Shown here: piece by piece, positions 54,817 through 63,999 of the stretch
Numbering within the stretch: the first letter of the stretch is position 1
Layout of the letters: every line of letters starts with the position of its first letter
DNA from: Escherichia hormaechei_A
Lineage (GTDB): Bacteria > Pseudomonadota > Gammaproteobacteria > Enterobacterales > Enterobacteriaceae
Direction: 5' to 3'
Assembly: GCA_042434945.1 (NCBI GenBank)
Contig: CP170191.1
Span: 3,906,001 to 3,970,000 of the forward strand
Length of the DNA stretch: 64,000 nucleotides
Made by a program: the position numbers and the translations under genes
The notes under the pieces: model-generated
What the model was told of the DNA's origin: nothing
What the model saw: the letters and a program-made list of their open reading frames with translations, nothing else
Database searches by the model: none

Positions 54817-54834
54817 GGCGGGGCTTTCCCCGCC
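54817..54834. terminator. hairpin between the insert and uspB
   Basis: GGCGGGG-CTTT-CCCCGCC, a perfect 7-bp stem between two convergent genes, ~14 bp from each stop. U tracts are weak, but it could serve both directions. Confidence 0.6.
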
Positions 54835-54845
54835 TGCTGTGGTAC

Positions 54846-55181
54846 TCAGTGCCAAATCATCAATGCAATCATACTCACCACAACCAGACCACACAGGGCG
54901 CTGGTCAAAATGAACTGACGACGCAGGCGCTCGCAGCGACGGATAAACTCTTCATCGTGGTGATCGCGGTAGCGTTGGTAGTAGATATACCCCACCAGAC
55001 GCATCTGCTTGCTGGGCTGTCCGTGCGAGGTGAAGAACCCTCCACCGTCCACATACTGATAAAGCAACGGATCGCAACCACGAAGTACCACTAACAGCGC
55101 ACGTAACGATGAGAAGTAGCGCGCCATATTCACTATGCAAACCACGCATAACGCCCAAAACAATGCGACGGTGCTAATCAT
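54846..55181 (-). CDS. uspB: universal stress protein B
   Basis: 111 residues with a membrane helix at each end (MISTVALFWALCVVCIVNMA and QFILTSALCGLVVVSMIAL). Needed for ethanol resistance in stationary-phase E. coli and transcribed from a sigma-S promoter. ATG 55181 matches the family. It differs from K-12 at about nine positions. Divergent from uspA. Confidence 0.94.
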   Translation of the reverse strand: MISTVALFWALCVVCIVNMARYFSSLRALLVVLRGCDPLLYQYVDGGGFFTSHGQPSKQMRLVGYIYYQRYRDHHDEEFIRRCERLRRQFILTSALCGLVVVSMIALMIWH

Positions 55182-55464
55182 ACATCCTCCCCGGCGTCCG
55201 CCCACGAAGCAAGGCTCCTGAGCTACCGCACCCCAATGCCCTGACAGACAGTTCAGTGAAAGAATGACCAAAAGTCGATCCGGTTCGCGTTTTAATATCC
55301 GAACGGCTCATTAAATAGTGTAGGAGATCCGTTAATTTTTTTGCCACAAGGTTAATCGTTATCAACACCAAAGCTTGAAAAATATGTTTAACTGGGCCGT
55401 AATGAAAGCATCAGACGACGGCTTTCCCATTTAGTCATCGATAACTTAAGGAAGGAGTAACACT
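55182..55464. promoter_or_regulatory. uspB / uspA divergent control region
   Basis: 283 bp between divergent stress genes. TTAAGGAAGGAG before uspA is a strong ribosome binding site. In E. coli uspA has a sigma-70 promoter under FadR and ppGpp control and uspB a sigma-S promoter; I infer the same here but do not place exact boxes. Confidence 0.5.
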
Positions 55465-55902
55465 ATGGCTTACAAACACATTCTCATCGCGGTAGACCTC
55501 TCCCCGGAGAGTAAAGTGCTGGTTGATAAAGCAGTATCCATGGCACGTCCCTACAACGCGAAAGTTTCGCTGATTCACGTTGATGTGAATTACTCCGACC
55601 TCTACACCGGTCTGATCGACGTGAATCTCGGCGATATGCAGAAACGCATCTCCGAAGAGACTCACCACGCGCTGAGCGAGCTTTCTACCAACGCGGGCTA
55701 TCCAATCACTGAAACCTTAAGCGGTAGCGGCGATCTGGGCCAGGTGCTGGTTGATGCGATTAAGAAATACGATATGGACCTGGTGGTATGCGGTCATCAC
55801 CAGGACTTCTGGAGCAAGCTGATGTCTTCCGCGCGCCAGCTGATTAACACCGTACACGTGGATATGCTGATTGTTCCACTGCGTGACGAAGAAGACGAGT
55901 AA
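55465..55902 (+). CDS. uspA: universal stress protein A
   Basis: 145 residues. Small cytoplasmic dimeric alpha/beta protein induced by growth arrest and many stresses. It shows ILIAVDLSPESKVLVDKA at the N-terminus and the conserved GSGDLGQVLVDAI and VVCGHHQDFWSKLMSSARQL. It ends EEDE, one residue longer than my memory of K-12. Confidence 0.96.
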   Translation: MAYKHILIAVDLSPESKVLVDKAVSMARPYNAKVSLIHVDVNYSDLYTGLIDVNLGDMQKRISEETHHALSELSTNAGYPITETLSGSGDLGQVLVDAIKKYDMDLVVCGHHQDFWSKLMSSARQLINTVHVDMLIVPLRDEEDE

Positions 55903-55912
55903 GTGCAAAAAA

Positions 55913-55992
55913 GCCCGGTGGCGCTAACGCTTACCGGGCCTACAAGCGGCACTGAATGTAGGCCGGGTAAGGCGAAGCCGCCACCCGGCTTT
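55913..55992. repeat. REP pair between uspA and rsmJ
   Basis: GCCCGGTGGCGCTAACGC then TTACCGGGCCTAC, and inverted GTAGGCCGGGTAAGGCGAAG then CCGCCACCCGGCTTTTTTA. The second unit with its U tract could terminate uspA. It marks the edge of the following E. coli-like block. In K-12 dtpB lies here; it is absent. Confidence 0.85.
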
Positions 55993-55993
55993 T

Positions 55994-56746
55994 TTATTCT
56001 GGCGTACCTGCATAAATATCAAAGCGATGCCCTTTAGTCACAACCGCGTTTGGCGTGGCGACATTCGCTAGCGGTGGCGCGTAGTCCGGGCGCTTTACCA
56101 CCACGCGTTTGGTCGCCAGCAAGCGTGCAGGCTCCAGTAATCCATCGGCATCAAGATCCGGCCCCACCAGCGACTGAAAGACACGCATCTCTTTTTTCAC
56201 CAGCGCGCTTTTCTGCTTATGCGGGAACATCGGATCGAGATAGACCACCTGCGGGCGTGGGGTAATATCGGTTAGCGCCGTCAGGCTGGAGGCGTGAATT
56301 AACTGCAACCGCTCCTGCAACCAGCCGCCGATTTCCGCATCCGCATAACCACGCGCCAGGCCGTCGTCGAGTAGCGCGGCAACCACTGGATTACGCTCCA
56401 GCATCCGCACGCGGCAGCCGACTGAAGCCAGTACAAAGGCATCGCGCCCAAGTCCTGCAGTGGCATCCACCACATCCGGCAAATAATCGCCTTTAATGCC
56501 CACCGCTTTCGCCACCGCCTCACCGCGACCACCGCCGAATTTGCGTCGGTGCGCCATCGCTCCGCCAACAAAATCAACAAAGATGCCGCCAAGTTTTGGC
56601 TCATCACGCTTGCGCAATTCCAGATGTTCCGGCGTTAACACCAGCGCCATCAGGTTGTCTTCATCGTGCTCCAGCCCCCAGCGGGCCGCCAGAACAGATA
56701 AGGCACCGTCTCCGGTGCCTGTTTCATCAATTAAGCAGATTTTCAC
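55994..56746 (-). CDS. rsmJ: 16S rRNA (guanine-1516-N2)-methyltransferase RsmJ
   Basis: 250 residues starting with GTG at 56746 (KICLIDETGTGDGALS follows), 7 bp after prlC. SAM motif is DVVDATAGLGRDAFVLASVG near residues 90-108 and catalytic DPMFPHK near 170. Methylates G1516 in 16S rRNA. The last residue is Glu where I recall Val in K-12, so the block edge is very close to the stop codon. Confidence 0.95.
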   Translation of the reverse strand: MKICLIDETGTGDGALSVLAARWGLEHDEDNLMALVLTPEHLELRKRDEPKLGGIFVDFVGGAMAHRRKFGGGRGEAVAKAVGIKGDYLPDVVDATAGLGRDAFVLASVGCRVRMLERNPVVAALLDDGLARGYADAEIGGWLQERLQLIHASSLTALTDITPRPQVVYLDPMFPHKQKSALVKKEMRVFQSLVGPDLDADGLLEPARLLATKRVVVKRPDYAPPLANVATPNAVVTKGHRFDIYAGTPE

Positions 56747-56753
56747 TGAATGA

Positions 56754-58796
56754 TCAGCCCTTAATGCCGTAATGCTCCAGCATCGCATCCAGCTGCGGTT
56801 CACGACCACGGAAGCGTTTGAACAGATCCATCGGCTCTTCTGAACCGCCACGGCTCAGAATGTTGTCGAGGAACGACTGCCCGGTTTCACGGTTGAAAAT
56901 GCCCTCTTCCTCAAAGCGCGAGAAAGCATCTGCCGCCAGTACGTCAGCCCACAGGTAGCTGTAGTAACCTGCGGCATAACCACCGGCGAAAATATGGCTG
57001 AAAGCGTGCGGGAAACGGCCCCAGGATGGAGACGGTACTACGGCAACCAGTTTCTTGATTTCTGCCAGAGTTTCGAGGATTTTCGCACCCTGATCCGGGC
57101 GGAACTCAGCATGGAGGCGGAAATCGAACAGGCCGAACTCCAGCTGGCGCAGAATAAACAGCGCCGCCTGGTAGTTTTTCGCTGCCAGCATTTTATCCAG
57201 CAACTCTTTCGGCAGCGGTTCGCCGGTTTCATAGTGACCGGAGATAAACGCCAGCGCCTCCGGCTCCCAGCACCAGTTTTCCATAAACTGGCTCGGCAGT
57301 TCGACCGCATCCCACGGCACCCCGCTGATACCAGACACACCGGCAGTTTCAATGCGGGTCAGCATATGATGCAGGCCGTGACCGAACTCATGGAACAGGG
57401 TGATAACTTCGTCATGGGTAAACAGCGCCGGTTTACCATTCACCGGGCGGTTGAAGTTACAGGTCAGATACGCGACCGGTTTTTGCAGCGAACCGTCGGC
57501 TTTACGCATCTGGCCTACGCAGTCATCCATCCACGCCCCGCCGCGCTTGTTTTCACGGGCATACAGGTCGAGGTAGAAGCTGCCGCGCAGTTCGTTGTTC
57601 TCGTCATACAGTTCGAAGAAACGTACATCCGGATGCCAGACATCAACATCTTTACGCTCTTTAGCGGTGATGCCGTAAATACGTTTTACCACTTCAAACA
57701 GGCCGTTAACCGCTTTGTTTTCCGGGAAGTACGGACGCAGCTGTTCGTCACTGATGCTGTAGAGATGCTGTTTTTGTTTTTCGCTGTAGTAAGCGATATC
57801 CCACGGCTGCAACTCATCGACGCCAAATTCGGCTTTGGCGAAGGCACGCAGTTGCGCCAGCTCTTTTTCGCCTTGCGGACGCGCGCGTTTTGCCAGATCG
57901 GTTAAGAAATCCAGCACCTGCTGCGGGTTTTCTGCCATTTTAGTGGCAAGGGATTTAAAGGCGTAGTTTTCAAAACCCAGCAGTTGCGCCAGTTCGTGAC
58001 GCAGAGCGAGGATCTCTTCCATCACCTTGCTGTTGTCCCACTTACCGGCGTTCGGGCCTTGATCGGAGGCGCGGGTGCTGTAAGCACGATACATCTCTTC
58101 GCGCAGAGCCTGGTTGTCGCAGTAGGTCATTACCGGCAGGTAGCTTGGGATATCCAGCGTCAGCAAATAACCTTCCAGCTCTTTCGCTTCGGCCTGGGCT
58201 TTTGCCGCAGCCAGCGCGCTTTCTGGCATCCCCGCCAGCTCCGCTTCGTCGGTAACGAGTTTGGTCCAGCCCATCGTCGCATCGAGAACGTTGTTGCTGT
58301 ACTGATTGCCCAGTTCAGAAAGACGGGTAGCAATTTCGCCGTAACGCTGCTGTTTCTCTTTCGGCAGACCGATGCCAGAGAGTTCGAAGTCGCGCAGTGC
58401 GTTATCAACCGCTTTCTTCTGCGCCGTGTTCAGCGTGGCGTAATGATCGCCATCGCGCAGGTCGCGATACGCTTTATACAGCCCTTCATGTTGCCCTACC
58501 CAGGTGCTGTATTCCGACAGCAGCGGCAGGGTTTGCTCGTAGGCTTCACGCAGTTCCGGGCTATTTTTCACCGAGTTCAGGTGGCTGACCGGGGAGAAGA
58601 TACGCCCCAGCACATCGTCTACTTCTGCCAACGGCTGGCAGAGATTTTCCCAGGTGTACGGTGCCCCTTGCGCTACTACGCGCTCCACATTTTCGCGGCA
58701 GTCGTTCAATGCCTTCGTCACGGCTGGAACGACATGTTCCGGGAGAATTTTAGAAAACGGAGGCAATTCAAAGGGAGTCAGTAACGGATTCGTCAT
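56754..58796 (-). CDS. prlC: oligopeptidase A (PrlC)
   Basis: M3-family zinc metallopeptidase of 680 residues in the cytoplasm; degrades signal peptides after secretion and other short peptides. The zinc site is LFHEFGHGLHHML near 468-480. ATG at 58796 (MTNPLLTPFELPPF) gives the K-12 length; an ATG at 58835 adds 13 residues. Co-transcribed with rsmJ. Confidence 0.97.
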   Translation of the reverse strand: MTNPLLTPFELPPFSKILPEHVVPAVTKALNDCRENVERVVAQGAPYTWENLCQPLAEVDDVLGRIFSPVSHLNSVKNSPELREAYEQTLPLLSEYSTWVGQHEGLYKAYRDLRDGDHYATLNTAQKKAVDNALRDFELSGIGLPKEKQQRYGEIATRLSELGNQYSNNVLDATMGWTKLVTDEAELAGMPESALAAAKAQAEAKELEGYLLTLDIPSYLPVMTYCDNQALREEMYRAYSTRASDQGPNAGKWDNSKVMEEILALRHELAQLLGFENYAFKSLATKMAENPQQVLDFLTDLAKRARPQGEKELAQLRAFAKAEFGVDELQPWDIAYYSEKQKQHLYSISDEQLRPYFPENKAVNGLFEVVKRIYGITAKERKDVDVWHPDVRFFELYDENNELRGSFYLDLYARENKRGGAWMDDCVGQMRKADGSLQKPVAYLTCNFNRPVNGKPALFTHDEVITLFHEFGHGLHHMLTRIETAGVSGISGVPWDAVELPSQFMENWCWEPEALAFISGHYETGEPLPKELLDKMLAAKNYQAALFILRQLEFGLFDFRLHAEFRPDQGAKILETLAEIKKLVAVVPSPSWGRFPHAFSHIFAGGYAAGYYSYLWADVLAADAFSRFEEEGIFNRETGQSFLDNILSRGGSEEPMDLFKRFRGREPQLDAMLEHYGIKG

Positions 58797-58998
58797 TAGC
58801 GCAGTCCTGGTTAAAGAGGTTAAGGAAGCGCTCAACAGGCGCTTTACATAATGTGTGTAGCATGGGGTTAAGTGTAGTGAATTTCAATGAGAAACGTTAC
58901 GCTTTCGCGGCGGCGGCCTCTTTTCGGTATACTGTTCTGATAGGCTTTTGTGCGCCCCGAATACGGGCCGATTTTTACTTACCGGAACACCTTTACCC

Positions 58999-59841
58999 AT
59001 GCTCAGTTATCGCCACAGCTTTCACGCTGGCAACCACGCCGACGTCCTTAAACATACCGTTCAGAGCCTGATCATCGAGTCGCTGAAAGAGAAAGATAAA
59101 CCGTTTCTCTATCTCGATACCCACGCAGGGGCCGGGCGTTATCAGTTAGGCAGCGAACATGCCGAGCGTACCGGCGAATATCTCGAAGGTATCGCCCGTA
59201 TCTGGCAGCAGGACGATTTGCCCGCAGAACTGGAGGCGTACATCAATGTGGTAAAACACTTCAACCGTAGCGGTCAGTTGCGTTACTACCCCGGTTCGCC
59301 GTTGATTGCTCGCCAGCTACTGCGCGAACAAGACAGCCTGCAACTGACCGAACTGCACCCGAGCGATTACCCGTTGCTGCGTTCTGAATTTCAGAAAGAC
59401 AGCCGTGCGCGCGTGGAAAAAGCCGACGGTTTCCAGCAGCTTAAGGCCAAACTGCCGCCGGTTTCCCGCCGTGGTTTAATCCTTATCGACCCGCCGTATG
59501 AAATGAAAACCGACTATCAGGCGGTGGTCAGCGGGATAGCAGAAGGTTACAAACGTTTCGCCACTGGCACTTACGCATTGTGGTATCCAGTGGTGCTGCG
59601 CCAGCAAATTAAGCGCATGATCCACGACCTGGAAGCAACCGGCATTCGCAAAATTCTGCAAATTGAACTGGCGGTGCTGCCAGACAGCGATCGCCGTGGC
59701 ATGACCGCTTCCGGCATGATTGTGATTAACCCGCCGTGGAAGCTGGAACAGCAGATGAATAACGTGCTGCCGTGGCTGCACAGCAAACTGGTTCCAGCTG
59801 GCACCGGGCACGCCACCGTAAGCTGGATCGTGCCGGAGTAA
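58999..59841 (+). CDS. rlmJ: 23S rRNA (adenine-2030-N6)-methyltransferase RlmJ
   Basis: 280 residues from ATG 58999 (MLSYRHSFHAGNHADVLKHT). Methylates A2030 of 23S rRNA. SAM region YLDTHAGAGRYQLG near 40-53 and catalytic motif LILIDPPYEMK near 160-170 (DPPY). Matches K-12 RlmJ as I recall. Divergent from prlC. Confidence 0.96.
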   Translation: MLSYRHSFHAGNHADVLKHTVQSLIIESLKEKDKPFLYLDTHAGAGRYQLGSEHAERTGEYLEGIARIWQQDDLPAELEAYINVVKHFNRSGQLRYYPGSPLIARQLLREQDSLQLTELHPSDYPLLRSEFQKDSRARVEKADGFQQLKAKLPPVSRRGLILIDPPYEMKTDYQAVVSGIAEGYKRFATGTYALWYPVVLRQQIKRMIHDLEATGIRKILQIELAVLPDSDRRGMTASGMIVINPPWKLEQQMNNVLPWLHSKLVPAGTGHATVSWIVPE

Positions 59842-59912
59842 TTGCAGCCATTGCTGGCACCTATTACGTCTCGCGCTACAATCGCGGTAATCAACGATAA
59901 GGACACTTTGTC

Positions 59913-61265
59913 ATGACTAAACACTATGATTACATCGCCATCGGCGGCGGCAGCGGCGGTATCGCCTCCATCAACCGCGCGGCTATGTACGGTCAGAAAT
60001 GCGCGCTGATTGAAGCCAAAGAGCTGGGCGGCACCTGCGTGAACGTCGGCTGCGTACCGAAGAAAGTGATGTGGCACGCGGCGCAAATCCGTGAAGCGAT
60101 CCATATGTACGGCCCGGATTATGGTTTTGATACCACTATCAATAAATTCAACTGGGAAACGTTGATCGCCAGCCGTACCGCCTATATCGACCGTATTCAT
60201 ACTTCCTATGAAAACGTGCTCGGTAAAAATAACGTTGATGTAATCAAAGGCTTTGCCCGCTTCGTTGATGCCAAAACGCTGGAGGTAAACGGCGAAACCA
60301 TCACGGCCGATCATATTCTGATCGCCACCGGCGGTCGTCCGAGCCACCCGGATATTCCGGGCGTGGAATACGGTATTGATTCTGATGGCTTCTTCGCCCT
60401 TCCTGCTTTGCCAGAGCGCGTGGCGGTTGTTGGCGCGGGTTACATCGCCGTTGAGCTGGCTGGCGTGATTAACGGCCTCGGCGCGAAAACGCATCTGTTT
60501 GTGCGTAAACATGCGCCGCTGCGCAGCTTCGACCCGATGATCTCTGAAACGCTGGTTGAAGTGATGAATGCCGAAGGTCCGCAGTTGCACACCAACGCCA
60601 TCCCGAAAGCGGTAGTGAAAAATGCCGATGGCAGCCTGACGCTGGAGCTGGAAGATGGTCGCAGTGAAACGGTGGATTGCCTGATTTGGGCGATTGGTCG
60701 TGAGCCTGCCAATGACAACATCAACCTGGAAGCAGCTGGCGTTAAAACCAACGAAAAAGGCTATATCGTCGTCGATAAATATCAAAACACCAACGTTGAA
60801 GGTATTTACGCGGTGGGTGATAACACGGGTGCAGTAGAACTGACACCGGTAGCAGTTGCAGCGGGTCGCCGTCTCTCTGAACGCCTGTTTAATAACAAGC
60901 CGGATGAGCATCTGGATTACAGCAACATTCCGACCGTGGTCTTCAGCCATCCGCCGATTGGTACTGTTGGTTTAACGGAACCGCAGGCGCGCGAGCAGTA
61001 TGGCGACGATCAGGTGAAAGTGTATAAATCCTCTTTCACCGCGATGTATACCGCCGTCACCACTCACCGCCAGCCGTGCCGCATGAAGCTGGTGTGCGTT
61101 GGATCGGAAGAGAAGATTGTCGGTATTCACGGCATTGGCTTTGGTATGGACGAAATGTTGCAGGGCTTCGCGGTGGCGCTGAAGATGGGTGCAACCAAAA
61201 AAGACTTCGACAATACCGTCGCCATTCACCCAACGGCGGCAGAAGAGTTCGTGACAATGCGCTGA
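59913..61265 (+). CDS. gor: glutathione reductase
   Basis: NADPH-dependent FAD disulfide reductase, 450 residues. It has GGGSGGIASINRAA (FAD), the redox disulfide GGTCVNVGCVPKK at 41-53, NADPH loop VGAGYIAVELAG and the C-terminal interface HPTAAEEFVTMR with the proton-relay histidine. Keeps glutathione reduced. Two differences from my memory of K-12 (NAD for NTD, NVE for NIE). Confidence 0.97.
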   Translation: MTKHYDYIAIGGGSGGIASINRAAMYGQKCALIEAKELGGTCVNVGCVPKKVMWHAAQIREAIHMYGPDYGFDTTINKFNWETLIASRTAYIDRIHTSYENVLGKNNVDVIKGFARFVDAKTLEVNGETITADHILIATGGRPSHPDIPGVEYGIDSDGFFALPALPERVAVVGAGYIAVELAGVINGLGAKTHLFVRKHAPLRSFDPMISETLVEVMNAEGPQLHTNAIPKAVVKNADGSLTLELEDGRSETVDCLIWAIGREPANDNINLEAAGVKTNEKGYIVVDKYQNTNVEGIYAVGDNTGAVELTPVAVAAGRRLSERLFNNKPDEHLDYSNIPTVVFSHPPIGTVGLTEPQAREQYGDDQVKVYKSSFTAMYTAVTTHRQPCRMKLVCVGSEEKIVGIHGIGFGMDEMLQGFAVALKMGATKKDFDNTVAIHPTAAEEFVTMR

Positions 61266-61282
61266 TCCGTCTGATCCGCAAC

Positions 61283-61309
61283 AAAACCGGCCAGCTGGCC
61301 GGTTTTTTT
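61283..61309 (+). terminator. gor terminator
   Basis: AAAACCGGCCAGCTGGCCGG then TTTTTTT. A 10-bp perfect self-complementary stem with seven U residues, 18 bp after the gor stop. In K-12 the ars operon, the acid-fitness island and others lie between gor and treF; none are here. Confidence 0.93.
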
Positions 61310-61436
61310 ATGCCCTGGGCAGGTAAACCCAACGGGTGTACAAACGGTAACAAAATAACCCGGTACCCGCGGTGGAATTAACTAATCTTAGAAAGCGCTA
61401 CGCGTTCGCCTGTTACTACGGAAAAAGATTAGAGAT

Positions 61437-61724
61437 ATGAAAATGCACGTAAAGATCACCGCAAAACTGATGGCCAAAATGCACCTTGTTCTCGCGCTGG
61501 TTTGGGCGATACTGACTATTCCTACCCTGCTGTGGTGGAAAAACAGCATTCTGTGGGTGTCGTTAATGAGCATTTACGCCATCGTGATTTCCCATCTGGC
61601 TGCGTACAGCGCCGCCCATGCGGAAAAAGCGGCCAGCAAAGCGATGGATAAAAGCGAAGGCGCCAGCCAGAAAGCCAATCAAACCGCCAACAGCCTTCAG
61701 GGCAATGCGCGTCAGGCGCATTAA
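61437..61724 (+). CDS. small two-helix membrane protein with an alanine-rich tail, unknown function
   Basis: 95 residues from ATG at 61437. Two membrane helices (MHLVLALVWAILTIPTLLWW near 15-34, ILWVSLMSIYAIVISHLAAY near 38-57) are followed by a hydrophilic tail rich in Ala, Lys, Ser and Gln (HAEKAASKAMDKSEGASQKA), probably helical. The first residue choice could also be Met-3. I do not recognise the family. It lies alone between gor and treF. Confidence 0.7.
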   Translation: MKMHVKITAKLMAKMHLVLALVWAILTIPTLLWWKNSILWVSLMSIYAIVISHLAAYSAAHAEKAASKAMDKSEGASQKANQTANSLQGNARQAH

Positions 61725-61965
61725 TCCCTGCGTATATGCAGAATACCGAATGCTCTGAATTTTATTCCTGCTCTGTTTCCAAAGATTCTGATTTAATAAT
61801 TTCATAATCAAAGGGATATCTGCTTTTCAGCGTGTTTAAATCCATTTTGAAAGCGTGATCTACCGCACACTTCGCACCGCATTAACCGAAGCGAATGTCT
61901 ACGCTTTAAAGATAGCCGGGAAAAACCCGTATTGGTTACGACAAAAACCGGAGGTCCTGAACACC

Positions 61966-63615
61966 ATGTTCAACCAGAAACTACAGACTGCCGAGGATAT
62001 CGAGTTCGAGATTGCAGAAGAGCTGCGCTACGAAACCGATCCCTGTGAGTTAAAACTGGATGAGATGATCGAGGCAGAGCCGGAACCGGAAATGATTGAA
62101 GGACTGCCGGCGTCCGATGCCCTTACGCCCGCAGACCGCTACCTTGAACTGTTTGAACACGTCCAGTCGTCGCGGCTGTTTGCGGACAGCAAAACCTTTC
62201 CCGACTGCGCGCCGAAGATGGATCCGCTGGATATTTTGATCCGCTATCGCAAGGTGCGTCGTCACCGTGATTTTGACCTGGCGCGCTTTGTGGAGAATCA
62301 CTTCTGGCTGCCGGAGGACTACAGCAAAGAGTACGTCTCTGACCCCGGCCTGTCCCTGAAAGAACATATTGATAATCTGTGGCCGGTGCTGACGCGCGAA
62401 CCGCAGGATCACATCCCGTGGTCGTCGCTGCTGGCGCTGCCGCAGGCCTATATTGTGCCCGGCGGGCGATTCAGTGAGACCTACTACTGGGACTCTTACT
62501 TCTCCATGTTGGGGCTTGCTGAAAGCGGTCGTAACGATCTGCTGAAATGTATGGCCGATAACTTCGCCTGGCTGATAGAGCGCTACGGCCATATCCCGAA
62601 CGGCAACCGTACCTACTATCTCAGCCGCTCCCAGCCGCCCGTTTTTGCCCTGATGGTGGAGCTGTTTGAAGAGGACGGCGTGCGCGGGGCGAAGCGCTAT
62701 CTTGAGCATCTTAAGATGGAGTACGCCTTCTGGATGGACGGGGCGGAATCGCTGCTGCTCAATCAGGCCTATCGCAGTGCGGTTCGCATGCCGGATGGCT
62801 CATTGCTCAACCGCTACTGGGACGATCGCGACACGCCGCGAGATGAATCGTGGATTGAGGACGTGGAAACCGCCCGTCATTCCGGTCGTCCGCCGAACGA
62901 GGTGTATCGCGACCTGCGCGCCGGGGCAGCCTCAGGATGGGATTACTCATCCCGCTGGCTGCGCGATCCTGCGCGGCTGGCCAGCATCCGCACGACACAA
63001 TTTATCCCCATTGATTTGAACGCATTCCTGTTCAAACTGGAGAGCGCTATCGCCAATATCTCCGCGTCGAAAGGGGATAAAGAGACGGCTGATCTGTTCC
63101 GCCAGAAAGCCAGCGACCGGCGCGCGGCGGTGAACCGCTATCTGTGGGACGAAGAGAACGGCTGTTATCGTGATTACGACTGGCGGCGTGAAGCCCTGGC
63201 GCTGTTCTCTGCGGCCAGCATTGTGCCGCTCTATGTGGGCATGGCGACGCATGAGCAGGCTGAACGGCTGTCCGATGCCGTTAAAGCCCGTCTGCTCACG
63301 CCGGGCGGTATTCTCGCCACCGAATATGAAACCGGGGAGCAGTGGGATAAGCCGAACGGCTGGGCGCCGCTCCAGTGGATGGCGATCCAGGGGTTCAAGC
63401 AGTACGGCAACGACTCGCTGGGAGATGAGATCGCCTGGAGCTGGCTGCACACGGTGAACCATTACTACAAAACCCATCATAAGCTGATTGAGAAGTACCA
63501 CATCGCCAGCAGCACGCCACGCGAAGGTGGCGGGGGTGAGTATCCGTTGCAGGATGGCTTCGGCTGGACGAATGGCGTGGTGCGGCGGTTGATTGGGCTG
63601 TATGGGGAGCCCTGA
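61966..63615 (+). CDS. treF: cytoplasmic trehalase TreF
   Basis: GH37 alpha,alpha-trehalase, 549 residues, the E. coli TreF length. Splits trehalose to glucose. Family signatures PGGRFSETYYWDSYF near 165 and QWDKPNGWAPLQWM near 457 are present, as is the Gly-rich lid EGGGGEYPLQDGFGWTNG. There is no signal peptide, which separates it from periplasmic TreA. ATG 61966 (MFNQKLQTAED) behind GGAGGT fits the family; the frame is open 111 bp further upstream but without similarity. The 241-bp upstream gap shows nothing else I can name. Confidence 0.95.
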   Translation: MFNQKLQTAEDIEFEIAEELRYETDPCELKLDEMIEAEPEPEMIEGLPASDALTPADRYLELFEHVQSSRLFADSKTFPDCAPKMDPLDILIRYRKVRRHRDFDLARFVENHFWLPEDYSKEYVSDPGLSLKEHIDNLWPVLTREPQDHIPWSSLLALPQAYIVPGGRFSETYYWDSYFSMLGLAESGRNDLLKCMADNFAWLIERYGHIPNGNRTYYLSRSQPPVFALMVELFEEDGVRGAKRYLEHLKMEYAFWMDGAESLLLNQAYRSAVRMPDGSLLNRYWDDRDTPRDESWIEDVETARHSGRPPNEVYRDLRAGAASGWDYSSRWLRDPARLASIRTTQFIPIDLNAFLFKLESAIANISASKGDKETADLFRQKASDRRAAVNRYLWDEENGCYRDYDWRREALALFSAASIVPLYVGMATHEQAERLSDAVKARLLTPGGILATEYETGEQWDKPNGWAPLQWMAIQGFKQYGNDSLGDEIAWSWLHTVNHYYKTHHKLIEKYHIASSTPREGGGGEYPLQDGFGWTNGVVRRLIGLYGEP

Positions 63616-63622
63616 GCCTCAC

Positions 63623-63662
63623 CCCTCACCCTGCCCCTCTCCCCTGAGGGGCAGGGTGAGGG
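63623..63662. terminator. long palindrome after treF, CCCTCACCC family
   Basis: CCCTCACCCTGCCCCT and AGGGGCAGGGTGAGGG form a perfect 16-bp stem with an 8-base loop, 7 bp after the treF stop and 11 bp before the stop of the convergent next gene. Same family as the repeats at 7113, 15330 and 49765; here it is well placed as a two-way terminator. Confidence 0.75.
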
Positions 63663-63672
63663 GGAAAAATAA

Positions 63673-63999
63673 TCAGCGGATCACCTCATAAATGGCAGTC
63701 TGGATGGACTGCCATTTTTTTGTGCTGGCATCGGGCTGCGTCTTCGCGCGGCGCGTTGCCATATCGGCGTCGTGCTGCTGGCGTTTCACCACCGCGGGAA
63801 CGGTACAGAATGCTTCCAGGTACTGCTTACGCATAGGCGTCAGCGATTCGCCGTTCGCCATCGCATGGCTAAGCGTATTAATAAAGCGTCGGCAGGGCTT
63901 TTGCTCTGTCATTTGCAGGCGGTAGCGCAACATTACTTCCAGTACATCGTCGTAGCCTGCCGACAACGCCTCCTCCGTCCATGACATTTTCCAGTCCAT
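63673..63999 (-). CDS. unknown small hydrophilic protein, possibly 5'-truncated
   Basis: 108 residues if it starts at ATG 63999, one base from the window edge, so a longer protein cannot be excluded. Helical, charged, no membrane segment (MDWKMSWTEEALSAGY at the start, KKWQSIQTAIYEVIR at the end). I do not recognise it. The convergent position to treF and good codon pattern support a real gene. Confidence 0.55.
   Translation of the reverse strand: MDWKMSWTEEALSAGYDDVLEVMLRYRLQMTEQKPCRRFINTLSHAMANGESLTPMRKQYLEAFCTVPAVVKRQQHDADMATRRAKTQPDASTKKWQSIQTAIYEVIR

Noticed and set aside
59571..60950. A 459-residue open frame opposite rlmJ and gor
   Set aside because: It covers the antisense of two enzymes with full motifs, has no family features and no ribosome site.
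61966..63615. Periplasmic trehalase TreA
   Set aside because: No signal peptide; the acidic N-terminus and 549-residue length match cytoplasmic TreF.
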